Shown: positions 24,972 to 34,135, numbered from the stretch's first letter. The stretch: DNA of 64,000 bases from Prevotella sp. (GCA_017410365.1 JAFQQY010000033.1:62001-126000), one strand, 5' to 3'. Notes: generated from the letters alone by a model not told the origin. A program made the numbers and translations.

Positions 24972-25673
24972 TCACTTCTTGCTTATTGCCAATGCAAGAA
25001 AACTTATACGTATCCCATCCAGATGCTTGATTGCATCTGCACAAGCCAACATTGTGGCACCAGTAGTTACGACATCGTCTATTAATAGTATATGCTTTCC
25101 ACGCAATAGGGTACCATCTGCAAGGCAGAATTTGCCGGCGACATTCTCCTTACGCTCCCATTTGTTAAGTCTTGTTTGACTTTCCTTAAAAGCCTTTCGT
25201 TCGATTGCCTTTGTTTCATAAGGTATCCCCGTTATCTCACTAATTCCAAGAGCAAGCATCTCACTCTGATTATACCCCCTTTGTCCCTCTCTGTTTTTCG
25301 ACAAAGGCATCGGCACTAGCAAATCTATGCCATCAAAAAAGCCTTCTGGCTGAATTTCACTTGCCATAATCCTGCCCATATCTATACCAATCTCCGGATG
25401 GTCGTGATATTTCAGACTATAGAGTATATTGCTTGAGTCCGAGTGTGAAGCATAGCAGAACAGCGCATAGGCACGCTCTACTGGCGCAAGTCCCCAAAAC
25501 ATACGAGCCATGACATTGTCGGTAAACGAACTCTCCAACATTCGCAAACGAGGCAGATTAAGATTGCAAACAGAGCATATAGAATTCTCTGTCATGGCCA
25601 ACCGTCTGCCGCACACACAGCAGAGACGCGGAGCTATGAGGTCGAGCAAACGGCTCCACAAGCTAATCTTCAT
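24972..25673 (-). CDS. comF: ComF family phosphoribosyltransferase-like protein
   Basis: 233 residues. An N-terminal zinc-finger-like region (CCVCGRRL...CSVCN) precedes a type I PRTase fold with VPMPLSKNREGQRGYNQSEMLA and the PRPP-loop motif ILLIDDVVTTGATM. ComF is needed for DNA uptake in some naturally competent bacteria, but its reaction is unknown and the family is widespread in non-competent species. Its start overlaps the recX end by 11 bases in a prmC-recX-comF run. Confidence 0.92.
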   Translation of the reverse strand: MKISLWSRLLDLIAPRLCCVCGRRLAMTENSICSVCNLNLPRLRMLESSFTDNVMARMFWGLAPVERAYALFCYASHSDSSNILYSLKYHDHPEIGIDMGRIMASEIQPEGFFDGIDLLVPMPLSKNREGQRGYNQSEMLALGISEITGIPYETKAIERKAFKESQTRLNKWERKENVAGKFCLADGTLLRGKHILLIDDVVTTGATMLACADAIKHLDGIRISFLALAISKK

Positions 25674-26148
25674 TGTCTATATCGTCATAATTGTCATTGT
25701 CAAGACATTGGCGAATGATATCCATTGTAAAGCCTCGCCCCATTGCAAAGCGAATCAGTTTCATATTCATCTCGTAATCGCTTGAGGCCTTTACCGACTT
25801 GCGCTTAGTCTTTAGCAACGGGCGCAACACGGCAAGATATTCTTCGTCGTCAATATCATCAAGCACATCTCGCTGTATATAGCCGTCTATATGCTTTAAC
25901 CACATTGCCTGTTCAACCTTACGTCTACCCCACTTGTTATAACGTATCTTGTCTTTTGCAAAAAAGCGGGCATATCGTTCGTCGTCGATATACTTTTCCT
26001 TGACAAGATACTCTATGATTCTTGCCTGAGCATCATCTGCCAATTGCCAACGTTGCATTTTCTCTATCATCTCATGCGAGCAATGTTCTGCAGTAGAACA
26101 GAGGGAGGTCAGACGCAGCAGGGCATCATCTTCTGAAATCTGTTTCAT
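25663..26148 (-). CDS. recX: Regulatory protein RecX
   Basis: 161 residues, made mostly of repeated three-helix units. The markers are LVKEKYIDDERYARFFAKDKIRYNKWGRRKVEQAMWLK in pieces (YIDDERYARFF, WGRRKVEQ). RecX limits RecA filament growth. It overlaps prmC by four bases (ATGA type), so translation is probably coupled. Confidence 0.9.
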   Translation of the reverse strand: MKQISEDDALLRLTSLCSTAEHCSHEMIEKMQRWQLADDAQARIIEYLVKEKYIDDERYARFFAKDKIRYNKWGRRKVEQAMWLKHIDGYIQRDVLDDIDDEEYLAVLRPLLKTKRKSVKASSDYEMNMKLIRFAMGRGFTMDIIRQCLDNDNYDDIDNED

Positions 26149-26978
26149 ATCTTGACAGCCTTAATAAATCTTTGCTTACCAAACTGGTCGGTTCTTACTT
26201 CCAAATCCACATAACCCATTTCTTCTAGCATCAGCAACATATCATCGACATAAAGAGGATTAATTTCAAAAAATAAAAATCCATTGTCTTTCAATGCCTT
26301 GCAAGCATAACAGGCTATGGCACGATAGAAAAGCAACGGTTCGCTGTCGGGAACAAAAAGAGCCAAAGACGGTTCATTGTCAAGCACATTACGCTCCATA
26401 TCCTTTTTTTCTCGTTCACAGATATACGGAGGATTACTAACTATGACATTCCACTTTGCCTCATCAGAAGGAGGAGTCAGGGCATCTTGCAACATAAAAT
26501 TTACGTCGGCACAGAGTCTAAATGCATTCTGGCCTGCTATATTGATGGCAACAGTCGACACATCCCAAGCCGTCACTTTTGCCCCAGAAAGTTCAAGAGC
26601 CAGAGTTATGGCTATGCAACCACTACCTGTTCCGACATCAAGTATTAATAGACTGTCAATAGTTGCCCTCTCTATTACCCACCGGCACAAGTCCTCCGTT
26701 TCCGGACGAGGAATAAGCACACCAGGCGCCACATGTATTGGCCTGTCACAGAACATTGTAGTGCCAAGAACATACTGCACCGGTTCTGCCTGTTCGAGGC
26801 GTTGCATTATTTTCTCCAGTTCTGTTTGCTTGTCTGAGGATAATTGCGTAACTTTGCCACAATAAACATCAGTTGCCGACAAGCCGAAACGCTCGTCGAG
26901 CACCATGCGCACAATGGCTTTCGCCTCACCGGCATCATAAACGGCAGCAAGTCTGCGCCACAATTCATCGTATGTCAT
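26145..26978 (-). CDS. prmC: Peptide chain release factor N5-glutamine methyltransferase
   Basis: 277 residues. It methylates the GGQ glutamine of RF1 and RF2 using SAM. The SAM-binding motif is ILDVGTGSGCIAI and the catalytic NPPY motif is in IVSNPPYICERE. The N-terminal helical domain has PVQYVLG, matching the family's 'EPlqYi.G'. It heads the prmC-recX-comF unit with a well-formed promoter upstream. Confidence 0.95.
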   Translation of the reverse strand: MTYDELWRRLAAVYDAGEAKAIVRMVLDERFGLSATDVYCGKVTQLSSDKQTELEKIMQRLEQAEPVQYVLGTTMFCDRPIHVAPGVLIPRPETEDLCRWVIERATIDSLLILDVGTGSGCIAITLALELSGAKVTAWDVSTVAINIAGQNAFRLCADVNFMLQDALTPPSDEAKWNVIVSNPPYICEREKKDMERNVLDNEPSLALFVPDSEPLLFYRAIACYACKALKDNGFLFFEINPLYVDDMLLMLEEMGYVDLEVRTDQFGKQRFIKAVKI

Positions 26979-26985
26979 TATGATG

Positions 26986-27017
26986 CAAAGGTACGTATTT
27001 AAACGAAGACAGCAAAA
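26986..27017 (-). promoter_or_regulatory. Bacteroidetes promoter for prmC-recX-comF
   Basis: On the minus strand TTTTG (27013-27017), 19 bases, then TACCTTTG (26986-26993). This is the best match to the TTTG-N19-TAnnTTTG consensus in the window. The -7 element ends eight bases before the prmC start, so the message is nearly leaderless. Confidence 0.75.
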
Positions 27018-27026
27018 CTGATGAGC
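27008..27026 (+). repeat. 19-bp element upstream of ribD, repeated downstream
   Basis: GACAGCAAAACTGATGAGC here and GACTGCAAAGCTGATGAGC at 28043-28061, matching at 17 of 19 positions in the same orientation on both sides of ribD. Confidence 0.6.
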
Positions 27027-27055
27027 AAAAAAAGCGAACTAACGAAGAACGAAGA

Positions 27056-27985
27056 GTGAAGAATCTTGACGAAACGTTTATGCGTAGATGCCTGCAACTG
27101 GCTAGTTGCGGCAGACAAAACGCCAAGCCCAACCCTATGGTTGGGGCTGTCATTGTACATGATGGCAAAATCATCGGCGAAGGGTATCACGTGCGCTGCG
27201 GCGAGGGTCATGCAGAAGTGAATGCTTTTGCTTCTGTGCGTCCAGAAGACGAAGGTTTGCTCTGCAATTCAACTATTTACGTAAGCCTAGAACCTTGTTC
27301 GCACTACGGCAAGACTCCACCATGCGCCGAACTTATAATAAAAAAAGGCGTTAAGAGAGTTGTGGTTGGATGCATCGACCCTTTTGCCAAGGTGCAAGGC
27401 AGAGGCATCAAGATGATAGAAGATGCCGGCATAGAGGTAACAGTAGGCATACTGCAAAAGGAATGCGAACAACTGAACAAGCGTTTCTTTACGTTCCACC
27501 GTGAGCATCGCCCTTACATAATACTGAAATGGGCACAGACGGCTAATGGATATATTGACAACTATTATAAACCGCTTGCCATTTCTACACCATTCACTCA
27601 GATGCTGTCGCACAAGATGCGTGCCGAAGAAGACGCCATCCTCGTGGGTAGAGTGACTGACGAGCGAGAGCATCCACAACTGACAGTGCGCCATTGGAGC
27701 GGTCCCAATCCAAAGCGCCTGGTGCTTACAGGCAAAGAATCGCTGGCCGACCTCATGAATGAGCTATACAACAACGGCATCCAATCGTTAATTGTAGAAG
27801 GCGGTGCGCATACTCACCAAAGCTTTCTCGATGCCTGTTTGTGGGATGAGATTAGAGTAGAAACAGCCCCTATAACGGTATATGGCGGAACGAAAGCGCC
27901 TTCGTTGCCAACAAACGCCAAAGTTGTATCATCTGAGCATTATGATGATAACGTCATAAGATGGTTTGAAAGATTGAAGGATTGA
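27056..27985 (+). CDS. ribD: Bifunctional riboflavin biosynthesis deaminase/reductase RibD
   Basis: 309 residues, shorter than the usual 350-370. The deaminase half has the zinc site His52-Ala-Glu54 with Cys81 and Cys90 in SLEPCSHYGKTPPC, plus NPMVGAVIV. The reductase half has ILKWAQTANGYID, DAILVGRVTD and VEGGAHTHQSFL; the deficit is in this half. It converts the first pyrimidine intermediate of riboflavin synthesis in two steps. I use GTG at 27056; ATG at 27080 is the alternative and would trim eight residues. Its last codons (WFERLKD) are written in the 8-bp repeat word that fills the gap to greA. Confidence 0.92.
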   Translation: MKNLDETFMRRCLQLASCGRQNAKPNPMVGAVIVHDGKIIGEGYHVRCGEGHAEVNAFASVRPEDEGLLCNSTIYVSLEPCSHYGKTPPCAELIIKKGVKRVVVGCIDPFAKVQGRGIKMIEDAGIEVTVGILQKECEQLNKRFFTFHREHRPYIILKWAQTANGYIDNYYKPLAISTPFTQMLSHKMRAEEDAILVGRVTDEREHPQLTVRHWSGPNPKRLVLTGKESLADLMNELYNNGIQSLIVEGGAHTHQSFLDACLWDEIRVETAPITVYGGTKAPSLPTNAKVVSSEHYDDNVIRWFERLKD

Positions 27986-28110
27986 AAAGTTGAAGGATTG
28001 AAGAGTTGAAAGATTGAAGAGTTGAAAGATTGAAGAGTTGAAGACTGCAAAGCTGATGAGCGAAGGCAAATAATTGAAGGATTGAGAGTTGAAAGATTGA
28101 AGAAAGAGAA
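27963..28110 (+). repeat. 8-bp-pitch array, word RRNTTGAA, from the ribD 3' end to greA
   Basis: Ten contiguous octamers ending TTGAA (27963-28042): GGTTTGAA, AGATTGAA, GGATTGAA, AAGTTGAA, GGATTGAA, GAGTTGAA, AGATTGAA, GAGTTGAA, AGATTGAA, GAGTTGAA. After a 30-base interruption holding the 19-bp element, further copies run to the greA start. The first three units are ribD codons or include its stop. Confidence 0.88.
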
Positions 28111-28578
28111 ATGGAATACATGTCACAAGAGGGCTACGACAAACTTGTAGCCGAACTTAACCAGTTAGTTCATGAAGACCTGCCCAAGGTAAGGGAGGCA
28201 ATAGCAGAGGCACGCGACAAGGGCGACCTTAGCGAAAACTTTGAGTACCATGCCGCCAAGCGCGAGCAGTCACGACTGTTGGGCAGAATACGCTTCAAGC
28301 AGAGGGTGCTCGAGCATGCTCGCGTACTGGACATTTCCAAAAGACAGAATACCGACAGCATCCAATTGCTAAGTCGCATAGAGATTACCAACCTTGCAAA
28401 CAATGCCCGAATGACTTACACCATAGTGAGCCCGCACGAGGCGAACCTCCGTGAAGGAAAGATTTCCATTAAGTCGCCTATTGCAAATGCTTTAGTAGGC
28501 AAGAAAGCGGGCGACGTGGTTGAGGTTTACGTGCCGGCTGGCATGCAGAAATTCCGCATAGAGAGTGTTGAACAATAA
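28111..28578 (+). CDS. greA: Transcription elongation factor GreA
   Basis: 155 residues, normal length. GreA enters the RNA polymerase secondary channel and stimulates cleavage of backtracked RNA. The N-terminal coiled coil carries the acidic tip in DLSENFEYHAAKREQ; the C-terminal FKBP-like domain has SPHEANLREGKISIKSPIANALVGKK in pieces (SPIANALVGKKAGDVVEV). It follows ribD through the 8-bp array, so part of its leader is repeat DNA. Confidence 0.95.
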   Translation: MEYMSQEGYDKLVAELNQLVHEDLPKVREAIAEARDKGDLSENFEYHAAKREQSRLLGRIRFKQRVLEHARVLDISKRQNTDSIQLLSRIEITNLANNARMTYTIVSPHEANLREGKISIKSPIANALVGKKAGDVVEVYVPAGMQKFRIESVEQ

Positions 28579-28592
28579 AAATATCATTAACC

Positions 28593-29108
28593 ATGAGACT
28601 ATTAATTAGCTTTATTTTCACATTATTATGCTTGTGTCCTGCCAAATCACAGGAAACAGAGGCAAAAGAAGTACTATTCAAAGTATTTGTAAAAGACAAC
28701 GATGGGACAAGAATTGATTTAACTGCCAATGAGAATTATGAATCAAAAATAACCGGTTTCTTTTCCCACAAGGCCAAGTACATTCTAAAAGGTACGAATG
28801 CTGATAGAAATATCAGTCAACATAACGATATTTTTATAGAGATATTAGACACAGTGCAACTCCGACCCAACTTTTTCCGCCTTATGAACCTTAAGGTCAA
28901 GAAAAGAAACCGTGAAATGGTTTGTTGGTCAAACTCTATGGTGGTAGGTCCCAAAGATCACTCAAAAGATTTCATTCCTACAGTAATATACCCTGTTGAC
29001 GGTAATATCTATCGTATTTCCATTAAAGACTTAACAGCAGGCAATTATCTTATAATGTATCAAGAGGGGTTAAGTATATTAATACTGTTTTACGACTTCG
29101 ACAAATAA
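28593..29108 (+). CDS. Exported protein of unknown function
   Basis: 171 residues that I do not recognise. MRLLISFIFTLLCLCPAKSQ is a signal peptide, and residues 26-171 look like a mixed beta domain (VLFKVFVKDNDGTRIDL, IFIEILDTVQLRP, VIYPVDGNIYRISIKDL). No lipobox, membrane helix or known motif is visible. It begins 14 bases after greA on the same strand. Its codons are more A/T-rich than its neighbours, which hints at later acquisition or weak constraint. Confidence 0.7.
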   Translation: MRLLISFIFTLLCLCPAKSQETEAKEVLFKVFVKDNDGTRIDLTANENYESKITGFFSHKAKYILKGTNADRNISQHNDIFIEILDTVQLRPNFFRLMNLKVKKRNREMVCWSNSMVVGPKDHSKDFIPTVIYPVDGNIYRISIKDLTAGNYLIMYQEGLSILILFYDFDK

Positions 29109-29122
29109 TAGAGCAACGCAAA

Positions 29123-29908
29123 TCAAACGATTCCGAAATGGCGGAGAGCATTTAATATTCCATCATCATCAACACTTGTTGTAATATAGTCTGCCTCTTC
29201 CTTTAGTTCCGGTATTGCATTACCCATGGCGATGCCTATGCCAGCCTGACGAATCATTGACGTATCATTTCCGCCATCGCCAAAGGCTATGGTATGAGCG
29301 ATGTCTATATTGTCGTGGGCAGCAATGGCAAGAATGCCCTTACCCTTGTCAGCGCCATTAGCTGTGATGTCGGTAAATTCCGGATGCCAGCGCCCGCTAA
29401 TACATTGAGGGACACGCTCCATCAACTCTTTCTCATACTCGACAGGAAAGAAAGCGGTTAGTTGCAGTATGTCCTGTTCAAGAACCACATTCAGAGGTTG
29501 TGCCTTATCCAGGTTCTTCACTGCAAGCATCTGACGGAATATGCGGTCGACATCACCTTTTGAGTCGAGCACTGCCACATCGGTCTTGCCTATCACAATA
29601 AGACTATATCCTTTCTTCTGCGCATCATCAACAATTGTGTTCACAGCCTCTTTCGGAATGGGGTTGCAACATACGGCATCGTTGCCGACAAAACAGTAGG
29701 CACCATTAGTTGTTATGAAGCCATCTATGAGATGCTCAATGGCACCGAGATTAGTGATGATGACCACTGGGCGGCCTGTAGAAATGTACACACGATGACC
29801 GTTTGCCTTAGCTTGTGTCAAGGCTAAAATGGCAGAAGCCGGTATCTCATGCGTCTTGAAGCTTACCAGCGTGCCGTCTATATCAAAGAACAAAGCGTAA
29901 TGATTCAT
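29123..29908 (-). CDS. Cof-type HAD superfamily sugar-phosphatase-like hydrolase
   Basis: 261 residues. HAD motif I is FFDIDGTLVSF (nucleophile Asp), motif II is ISTGRP, and motif IV is GDGGNDTSMIRQAGIGIAMGNA; the conserved lysine is in ADKGKGI. The type IIB cap between motifs II and III is present. Such enzymes dephosphorylate sugar phosphates or similar small molecules; the substrate is unknown. It overlaps the upstream RNase H gene by four bases, so the two are probably translated together. Confidence 0.9.
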   Translation of the reverse strand: MNHYALFFDIDGTLVSFKTHEIPASAILALTQAKANGHRVYISTGRPVVIITNLGAIEHLIDGFITTNGAYCFVGNDAVCCNPIPKEAVNTIVDDAQKKGYSLIVIGKTDVAVLDSKGDVDRIFRQMLAVKNLDKAQPLNVVLEQDILQLTAFFPVEYEKELMERVPQCISGRWHPEFTDITANGADKGKGILAIAAHDNIDIAHTIAFGDGGNDTSMIRQAGIGIAMGNAIPELKEEADYITTSVDDDGILNALRHFGIV

Positions 29909-30363
29909 TTGCGTCCGAAATCAGCGGGCACCTCACCCCACTTCTTTGTTTCCCATTTCACCACCGGATTGTAGTAAGAATGCGTAGCAAGCCAGCGTTC
30001 TGCCCTCTCAATAATCTGGAACAACGGTTCTGTCTGGGGCGTGCGCTCCAACTTTGTCTTGCACTTGCACTTGCTTACCCACAAAATGGCATTATACGAA
30101 TCTGAATATATTGTTACATCATGCCTACCCTGCTGTTGCATCAGCGCCAGTGCATGCACTATTGCCAGAAACTCACCGATATTGTTTGTACCGTGCAAAG
30201 GACCAAAATGAAACACTCGATAGCCTGTTCTCAAGTCAATGCCCTGATACTCCATCGGTCCTGGATTGCCGCTACATGCCGCATCTACGGCAATGGCATT
30301 GGCCCTCACATCATTATGCAAGGGCAATACCGTATCGTTTCGCCAATCAGGAGGATTTTGCAT
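29905..30363 (-). CDS. RNase H family protein
   Basis: 152 residues. The four acidic catalytic residues of RNase HI are visible: Asp in IAVDAACSGNPGP, Glu in NNIGEFLAIVHAL, Asp in VTIYSDSYNAI, and Asp in EVPADFGRK. It should cleave RNA in RNA-DNA hybrids. The N-terminus lacks the hybrid-binding (viroplasmin) domain found on many Bacteroidales RNases H. The final Asp lies only three residues from the end. Confidence 0.85.
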   Translation of the reverse strand: MQNPPDWRNDTVLPLHNDVRANAIAVDAACSGNPGPMEYQGIDLRTGYRVFHFGPLHGTNNIGEFLAIVHALALMQQQGRHDVTIYSDSYNAILWVSKCKCKTKLERTPQTEPLFQIIERAERWLATHSYYNPVVKWETKKWGEVPADFGRK

Positions 30364-30412
30364 GTTGTTATTCTTAAATTATTTTTGCGCAAACCTGTGC
30401 TTGCACAATAAA

Positions 30413-32233
30413 TTACATTCTCTCCGGAACTTCAATGCCAAGCAGAGCCATACCGTTCTTAAGAATCTTAGCCACGTTCTTAGCCAATACCAAGCGGAAC
30501 ATGCGCTTCTGCTCATCTTCCTCGCGCAAGATGCTGTAGTCGTGATAGAACTGGTTGAACTCCTTGGTCAGTTCATAGCAGTAGTTGGCAATGCCACTCG
30601 GGCTATAGTCCTTGCCTGCCTGTGCCACAACATCGGCATAGCCGTTCATCTTCTGAATCAGTTCTACCTCCTTCTCGTTCGGCTCAGCACTATCAACACC
30701 TAACTCCACATTCCTAATGCCTAACTCCGTCTCAGCCTTGCGCAAAATAGAGCGGATGCGGGCATGAGTATATTGTATGAACGGACCTGTGTTGCCGTTG
30801 AAATCAATTGACTCCTCCGGGTTGAACAGCATGTTCTTGCGAGCGTCAACCTTCAGGATGAAGTACTTCAGCGCACCCATACCCACGATGCGGGCTATCT
30901 CGTTGCGCTCTTCCTCTGTCATATCGTTGAACTTGCCAGCCTCTTCGCTTGTACGCTTGGCATCTGCCACCATCATTTCCATCAGGTCGTCGGCATCGAC
31001 AACTGTTCCTTCGCGGCTCTTCATCTTTCCGTTAGGCAACTCCACCATTCCGTAAGAGAAGTGAACAAGTTCCTTGCCCCACTTGAATCCCAGACGATCG
31101 AGCAATATAGAGAGTACCTGGAAGTGATAGTTCTGCTCATTGCCGACAACATATATCATCTTGTCGATAGGGAAATCCTTGAAACGCATCTCTGCAGTAC
31201 CGATGTCCTGTGTCATATACACACTCGTGCCGTCGCTTCTGAGCAGCAACTTCTGGTCGAGTCCCTCGTTGGTAAGGTCAGCCCAAACGCTGTTGTCCTC
31301 ATGACGCTCGAAAAGACCTTTCTCAAGTCCTTCCTCTACCTTTGCCTTTCCGCGCAGATAAGTATCGCTCTCGTAATATATCTTGTCGAAGCCCACGCCC
31401 ATCTTGGCGTATGTCTCGTCGAAGCCTGCATACACCCAGTCGTTCATCTTCTTCCAGAGCGAGCGCACTTCAAGGTCGTTCTGCTCCCATTTCACGAGCA
31501 TGTCGTGAGCCTCATTAATCAGCGGCGCCTCTTCCTTTGCCTTCTTCTCAGCAGCCTCTTCTTCCATTCCTTCTGCCACATACTGTGCCGTGAGCGCCTT
31601 CACCTCTTCACGATAATGCTTGTCGAAAGCCACGTAGTAGTCGCCAATCAGGTGATCACCCTTCTTGCCCGATGATTCCGGTGTCTCGCCGTTACCATAT
31701 TTCAACCATGCCAGCATAGACTTGCAGATATGTATGCCTCGGTCGTTCACTATGTTTGTCTTCACCACCTTGTTGCCATTGGCCTCCATTATCTGTGCCA
31801 GCGACCAACCCAACAGGTTATTGCGCACGTGTCCCAAGTGGAGCGGTTTGTTAGTGTTTGGCGAAGAATACTCTATCATCACCAGCGGACTATCCTCTGT
31901 TGCTGCCTTCTCGCCGAACTTATCGTCTGCATCTATTGCCCTGAGCAGTTCCGACCATGCTGCTGGAGCCACGACGAGGTTAAGGAATCCCTTTACCACG
32001 TTGAACGCTGCCACTGCACTGCAGTTCTGCTGCAGATATTCGCCAATCTCCTGTGCCGTCTGCTCAGGACCTTTCTTTGACATCTTAAGGAACGGGAACA
32101 CCACTAGCGTAAGGTTTCCCTCGAACTCTCGCTTTGTCTTCTGCAACTGCACCATCTTCTCTGGCACATCCTGCCCATAGAGTATCTTCACTGCCTCTAT
32201 GGCAGAACCGATTATCATGCTTTCGATATTCAT
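30413..32233 (-). CDS. argS: Arginyl-tRNA synthetase
   Basis: 606 residues. Class I marks are the HIGH equivalent in SPNTNKPLHLGHVRNN and the KMSKS equivalent in NGKMKSREGTVV. The N-terminal Add1 domain and the C-terminal anticodon-binding helices (YHDYSILREEDEQKRMFRLV) are present. It charges tRNA-Arg. The promoter is at 32274-32281. The KMSKS loop with its third residue changed is usual for Bacteroidetes ArgS. Confidence 0.96.
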   Translation of the reverse strand: MNIESMIIGSAIEAVKILYGQDVPEKMVQLQKTKREFEGNLTLVVFPFLKMSKKGPEQTAQEIGEYLQQNCSAVAAFNVVKGFLNLVVAPAAWSELLRAIDADDKFGEKAATEDSPLVMIEYSSPNTNKPLHLGHVRNNLLGWSLAQIMEANGNKVVKTNIVNDRGIHICKSMLAWLKYGNGETPESSGKKGDHLIGDYYVAFDKHYREEVKALTAQYVAEGMEEEAAEKKAKEEAPLINEAHDMLVKWEQNDLEVRSLWKKMNDWVYAGFDETYAKMGVGFDKIYYESDTYLRGKAKVEEGLEKGLFERHEDNSVWADLTNEGLDQKLLLRSDGTSVYMTQDIGTAEMRFKDFPIDKMIYVVGNEQNYHFQVLSILLDRLGFKWGKELVHFSYGMVELPNGKMKSREGTVVDADDLMEMMVADAKRTSEEAGKFNDMTEEERNEIARIVGMGALKYFILKVDARKNMLFNPEESIDFNGNTGPFIQYTHARIRSILRKAETELGIRNVELGVDSAEPNEKEVELIQKMNGYADVVAQAGKDYSPSGIANYCYELTKEFNQFYHDYSILREEDEQKRMFRLVLAKNVAKILKNGMALLGIEVPERM

Positions 32234-32273
32234 ATCTTGTTGTTTATATATTTCCTTAAAATCTTTTAGGATG

Positions 32274-32281
32274 CAAAGTTA
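32274..32281 (-). promoter_or_regulatory. Bacteroidetes -7 element TAACTTTG for argS
   Basis: TAACTTTG on the minus strand, 40 bases before the argS start. Confidence 0.65.
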
Positions 32282-32409
32282 CTGCTTTTATTTATAATAT
32301 TATTCTACATTTAAGCGTTTTTGCAAAACTTTAATGCAATTCGTCAGGTAAAAACCACAACTTTTCCACTTTTATCGACAGTAGTAGATGGTTTTATGAA
32401 ACAATTAGT

Positions 32410-32417
32410 TAACTTTG
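32410..32417 (+). promoter_or_regulatory. Bacteroidetes -7 element TAACTTTG for the GH29 gene
   Basis: TAACTTTG, 23 bases before the GH29 start codon. Confidence 0.6.
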
Positions 32418-32440
32418 CAAAATACTAAAAATACAACAGA

Positions 32441-34060
32441 ATGAAAAAACTAACCTTATTACTGACAGCTTTTTACATTAGCGTATGTTCACTCATAGCA
32501 CAAGAATACAAGATACCCGTGGCAGAAGATGCCGAGAAAATGAAAACAGGCAAGTACCAACCTACATGGGAATCGCTGAAAAAGCACTCTACACCTGAGT
32601 GGTTCAGAAATGCCAAATTCGGCATTTGGGCTCACTGGGGCCCGCAGTGTGTTGAGGGTTCGGGCGACTGGATGGCGCGTTCGCTTTATATAGAAGGTAC
32701 TCGAGAATACAAGTACCATGTGGAACACTACGGTCATCCGTCTGAATTCGGATTCAAAGATATTCTTCCTTTGTTCAAGGCAGAGAAATGGGAACCGGAG
32801 AAACTGGTGGCGAAATACAAGGAGATTGGTGCGCAGTATTTCTTCGTGCTTGGCAATCATCACGACAACTACGACCTCTGGGACAGCAAATACCAGCGCT
32901 GGAACTCAGTAAATATCGGTCCAAAGCGCAACATATTAGGCGAATGGGCTGCAGCAGCACGCAAATACGGGTTGCCGTTAGGTGTCAGCCTGCATTCCGA
33001 CCATGCCTGGACATGGTATGAACCATCACAGCGTTACGACCAAAACGGGCCGAAGGCTGGCGTCTATTACGATGGCAAACTGACCAAGGCCGACGGCAAA
33101 GGCAAATGGTGGGAGGGGTATGACCCGCAGGAACTCTATGCACAAAACCACGAGATGAGCGAGTTCAGCTGGAACAACGGTCAGATACACCGGCAATGGG
33201 CATGGGGCAACGGTGCCAGCCTGCCTACACAGGAGTTTGTAACCAACTTCTACAACCGCACTCTCGACGTCATCAACCGCTACAAGCCCGACCTGTTGTA
33301 TTTTGACGTTACAGTGATTCCGTTCCACCAAATCAGTGATGCCGGCCTGAGGATTGCCGCTCATTTCTATAACAGCAACCCTAACGCAGTGATGTTTGGA
33401 AAGATTCTCGACAGCGAGCAGCGCAAGGCTCTTACATGGGACGTGGAACGCGGCGCACCGAATGAAATAGTTGAAGAGCCGTGGCAGACTTGCAACTGCA
33501 TCGGCGGTTGGCATTACAACACAAGCATTTACGAACGCAACCGCTACAAGAGCGCATCCACGGTGATAAAACAGTTGGTCGATATCGTCAGCAAGAACGG
33601 CAACCTGCTACTAAACATCCCGCTTCGCGCCGACGGCACTTACGACGATAAGGCTGCCGTGATTGTGGATGGCATTGGCGAGTGGATGAAGGTAAACAAG
33701 GAAAGCATCTACGACACACGCCCTTGGCACATCTTCGGCGAGGGTCCTGTGGCTGAGAAGGTTATAAAGCTCAACGCACAGGGATTCAACGACGGGCAGT
33801 ATGGCAATATGGACTGGCGCGACGTGCGTTTCAGCCAAACAGTCAAGTACCTGTATGCCACGGCGATGGGATGGCCGGAAGATGGCGTTATAACAATAAA
33901 GTCGTTGGCAAAAGGCAACAAGTATTTCAAGAAATCCATAAGTCATGTTTATCTGTTGGGGTATGGCAAACTGAAAGTCAAACAGACTGCCGACGGACTG
34001 GTGGTCACGTTGCCGAAGCCTGTCAACAAGATTGCTCCCGTACTGAGAATCAAGAAATAA
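32441..34060 (+). CDS. Secreted GH29 alpha-L-fucosidase
   Basis: 539 residues with signal peptide MKKLTLLLTAFYISVCSLIAQ. The GH29 barrel begins WFRNAKFGIWAHWGPQCVEG and has KEIGAQYFFVLGNHHDNYDLW, matching the family's 'AKYaVlT.KHHDGF.LW'. The likely nucleophile is Asp in LLYFDVTV. The C-terminal part (HIFGEGPVAEK, RFSQTVKYLYATAMGWPEDG) is a beta-sandwich typical of GH29. It hydrolyses alpha-L-fucosides at the cell surface or in the periplasm; linkage cannot be told. It is followed by an SGNH esterase gene on the same strand. Confidence 0.92.
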   Translation: MKKLTLLLTAFYISVCSLIAQEYKIPVAEDAEKMKTGKYQPTWESLKKHSTPEWFRNAKFGIWAHWGPQCVEGSGDWMARSLYIEGTREYKYHVEHYGHPSEFGFKDILPLFKAEKWEPEKLVAKYKEIGAQYFFVLGNHHDNYDLWDSKYQRWNSVNIGPKRNILGEWAAAARKYGLPLGVSLHSDHAWTWYEPSQRYDQNGPKAGVYYDGKLTKADGKGKWWEGYDPQELYAQNHEMSEFSWNNGQIHRQWAWGNGASLPTQEFVTNFYNRTLDVINRYKPDLLYFDVTVIPFHQISDAGLRIAAHFYNSNPNAVMFGKILDSEQRKALTWDVERGAPNEIVEEPWQTCNCIGGWHYNTSIYERNRYKSASTVIKQLVDIVSKNGNLLLNIPLRADGTYDDKAAVIVDGIGEWMKVNKESIYDTRPWHIFGEGPVAEKVIKLNAQGFNDGQYGNMDWRDVRFSQTVKYLYATAMGWPEDGVITIKSLAKGNKYFKKSISHVYLLGYGKLKVKQTADGLVVTLPKPVNKIAPVLRIKK

Positions 34061-34135
34061 AAGTTGTCTCTACTCATCTACCGAACCGTCATAAAATCCT
34101 GGACAATAAGTCTGTCAGCAAAAAGATTTAGAATT

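Noticed and set aside
24972-26978. A competence system from comF, TfoX and ComM pieces
   Set aside because: comF is in a housekeeping run, TfoX_N alone is not diagnostic and ComM is only a fragment; no pilus or DNA-transport genes are in the window.
27963-28110. Possible DNA-uptake or phase-variation tract
   Set aside because: The octamers are intergenic and imperfect, so slippage would not switch a frame cleanly; the word is not repeated elsewhere in the window as an uptake signal would be.
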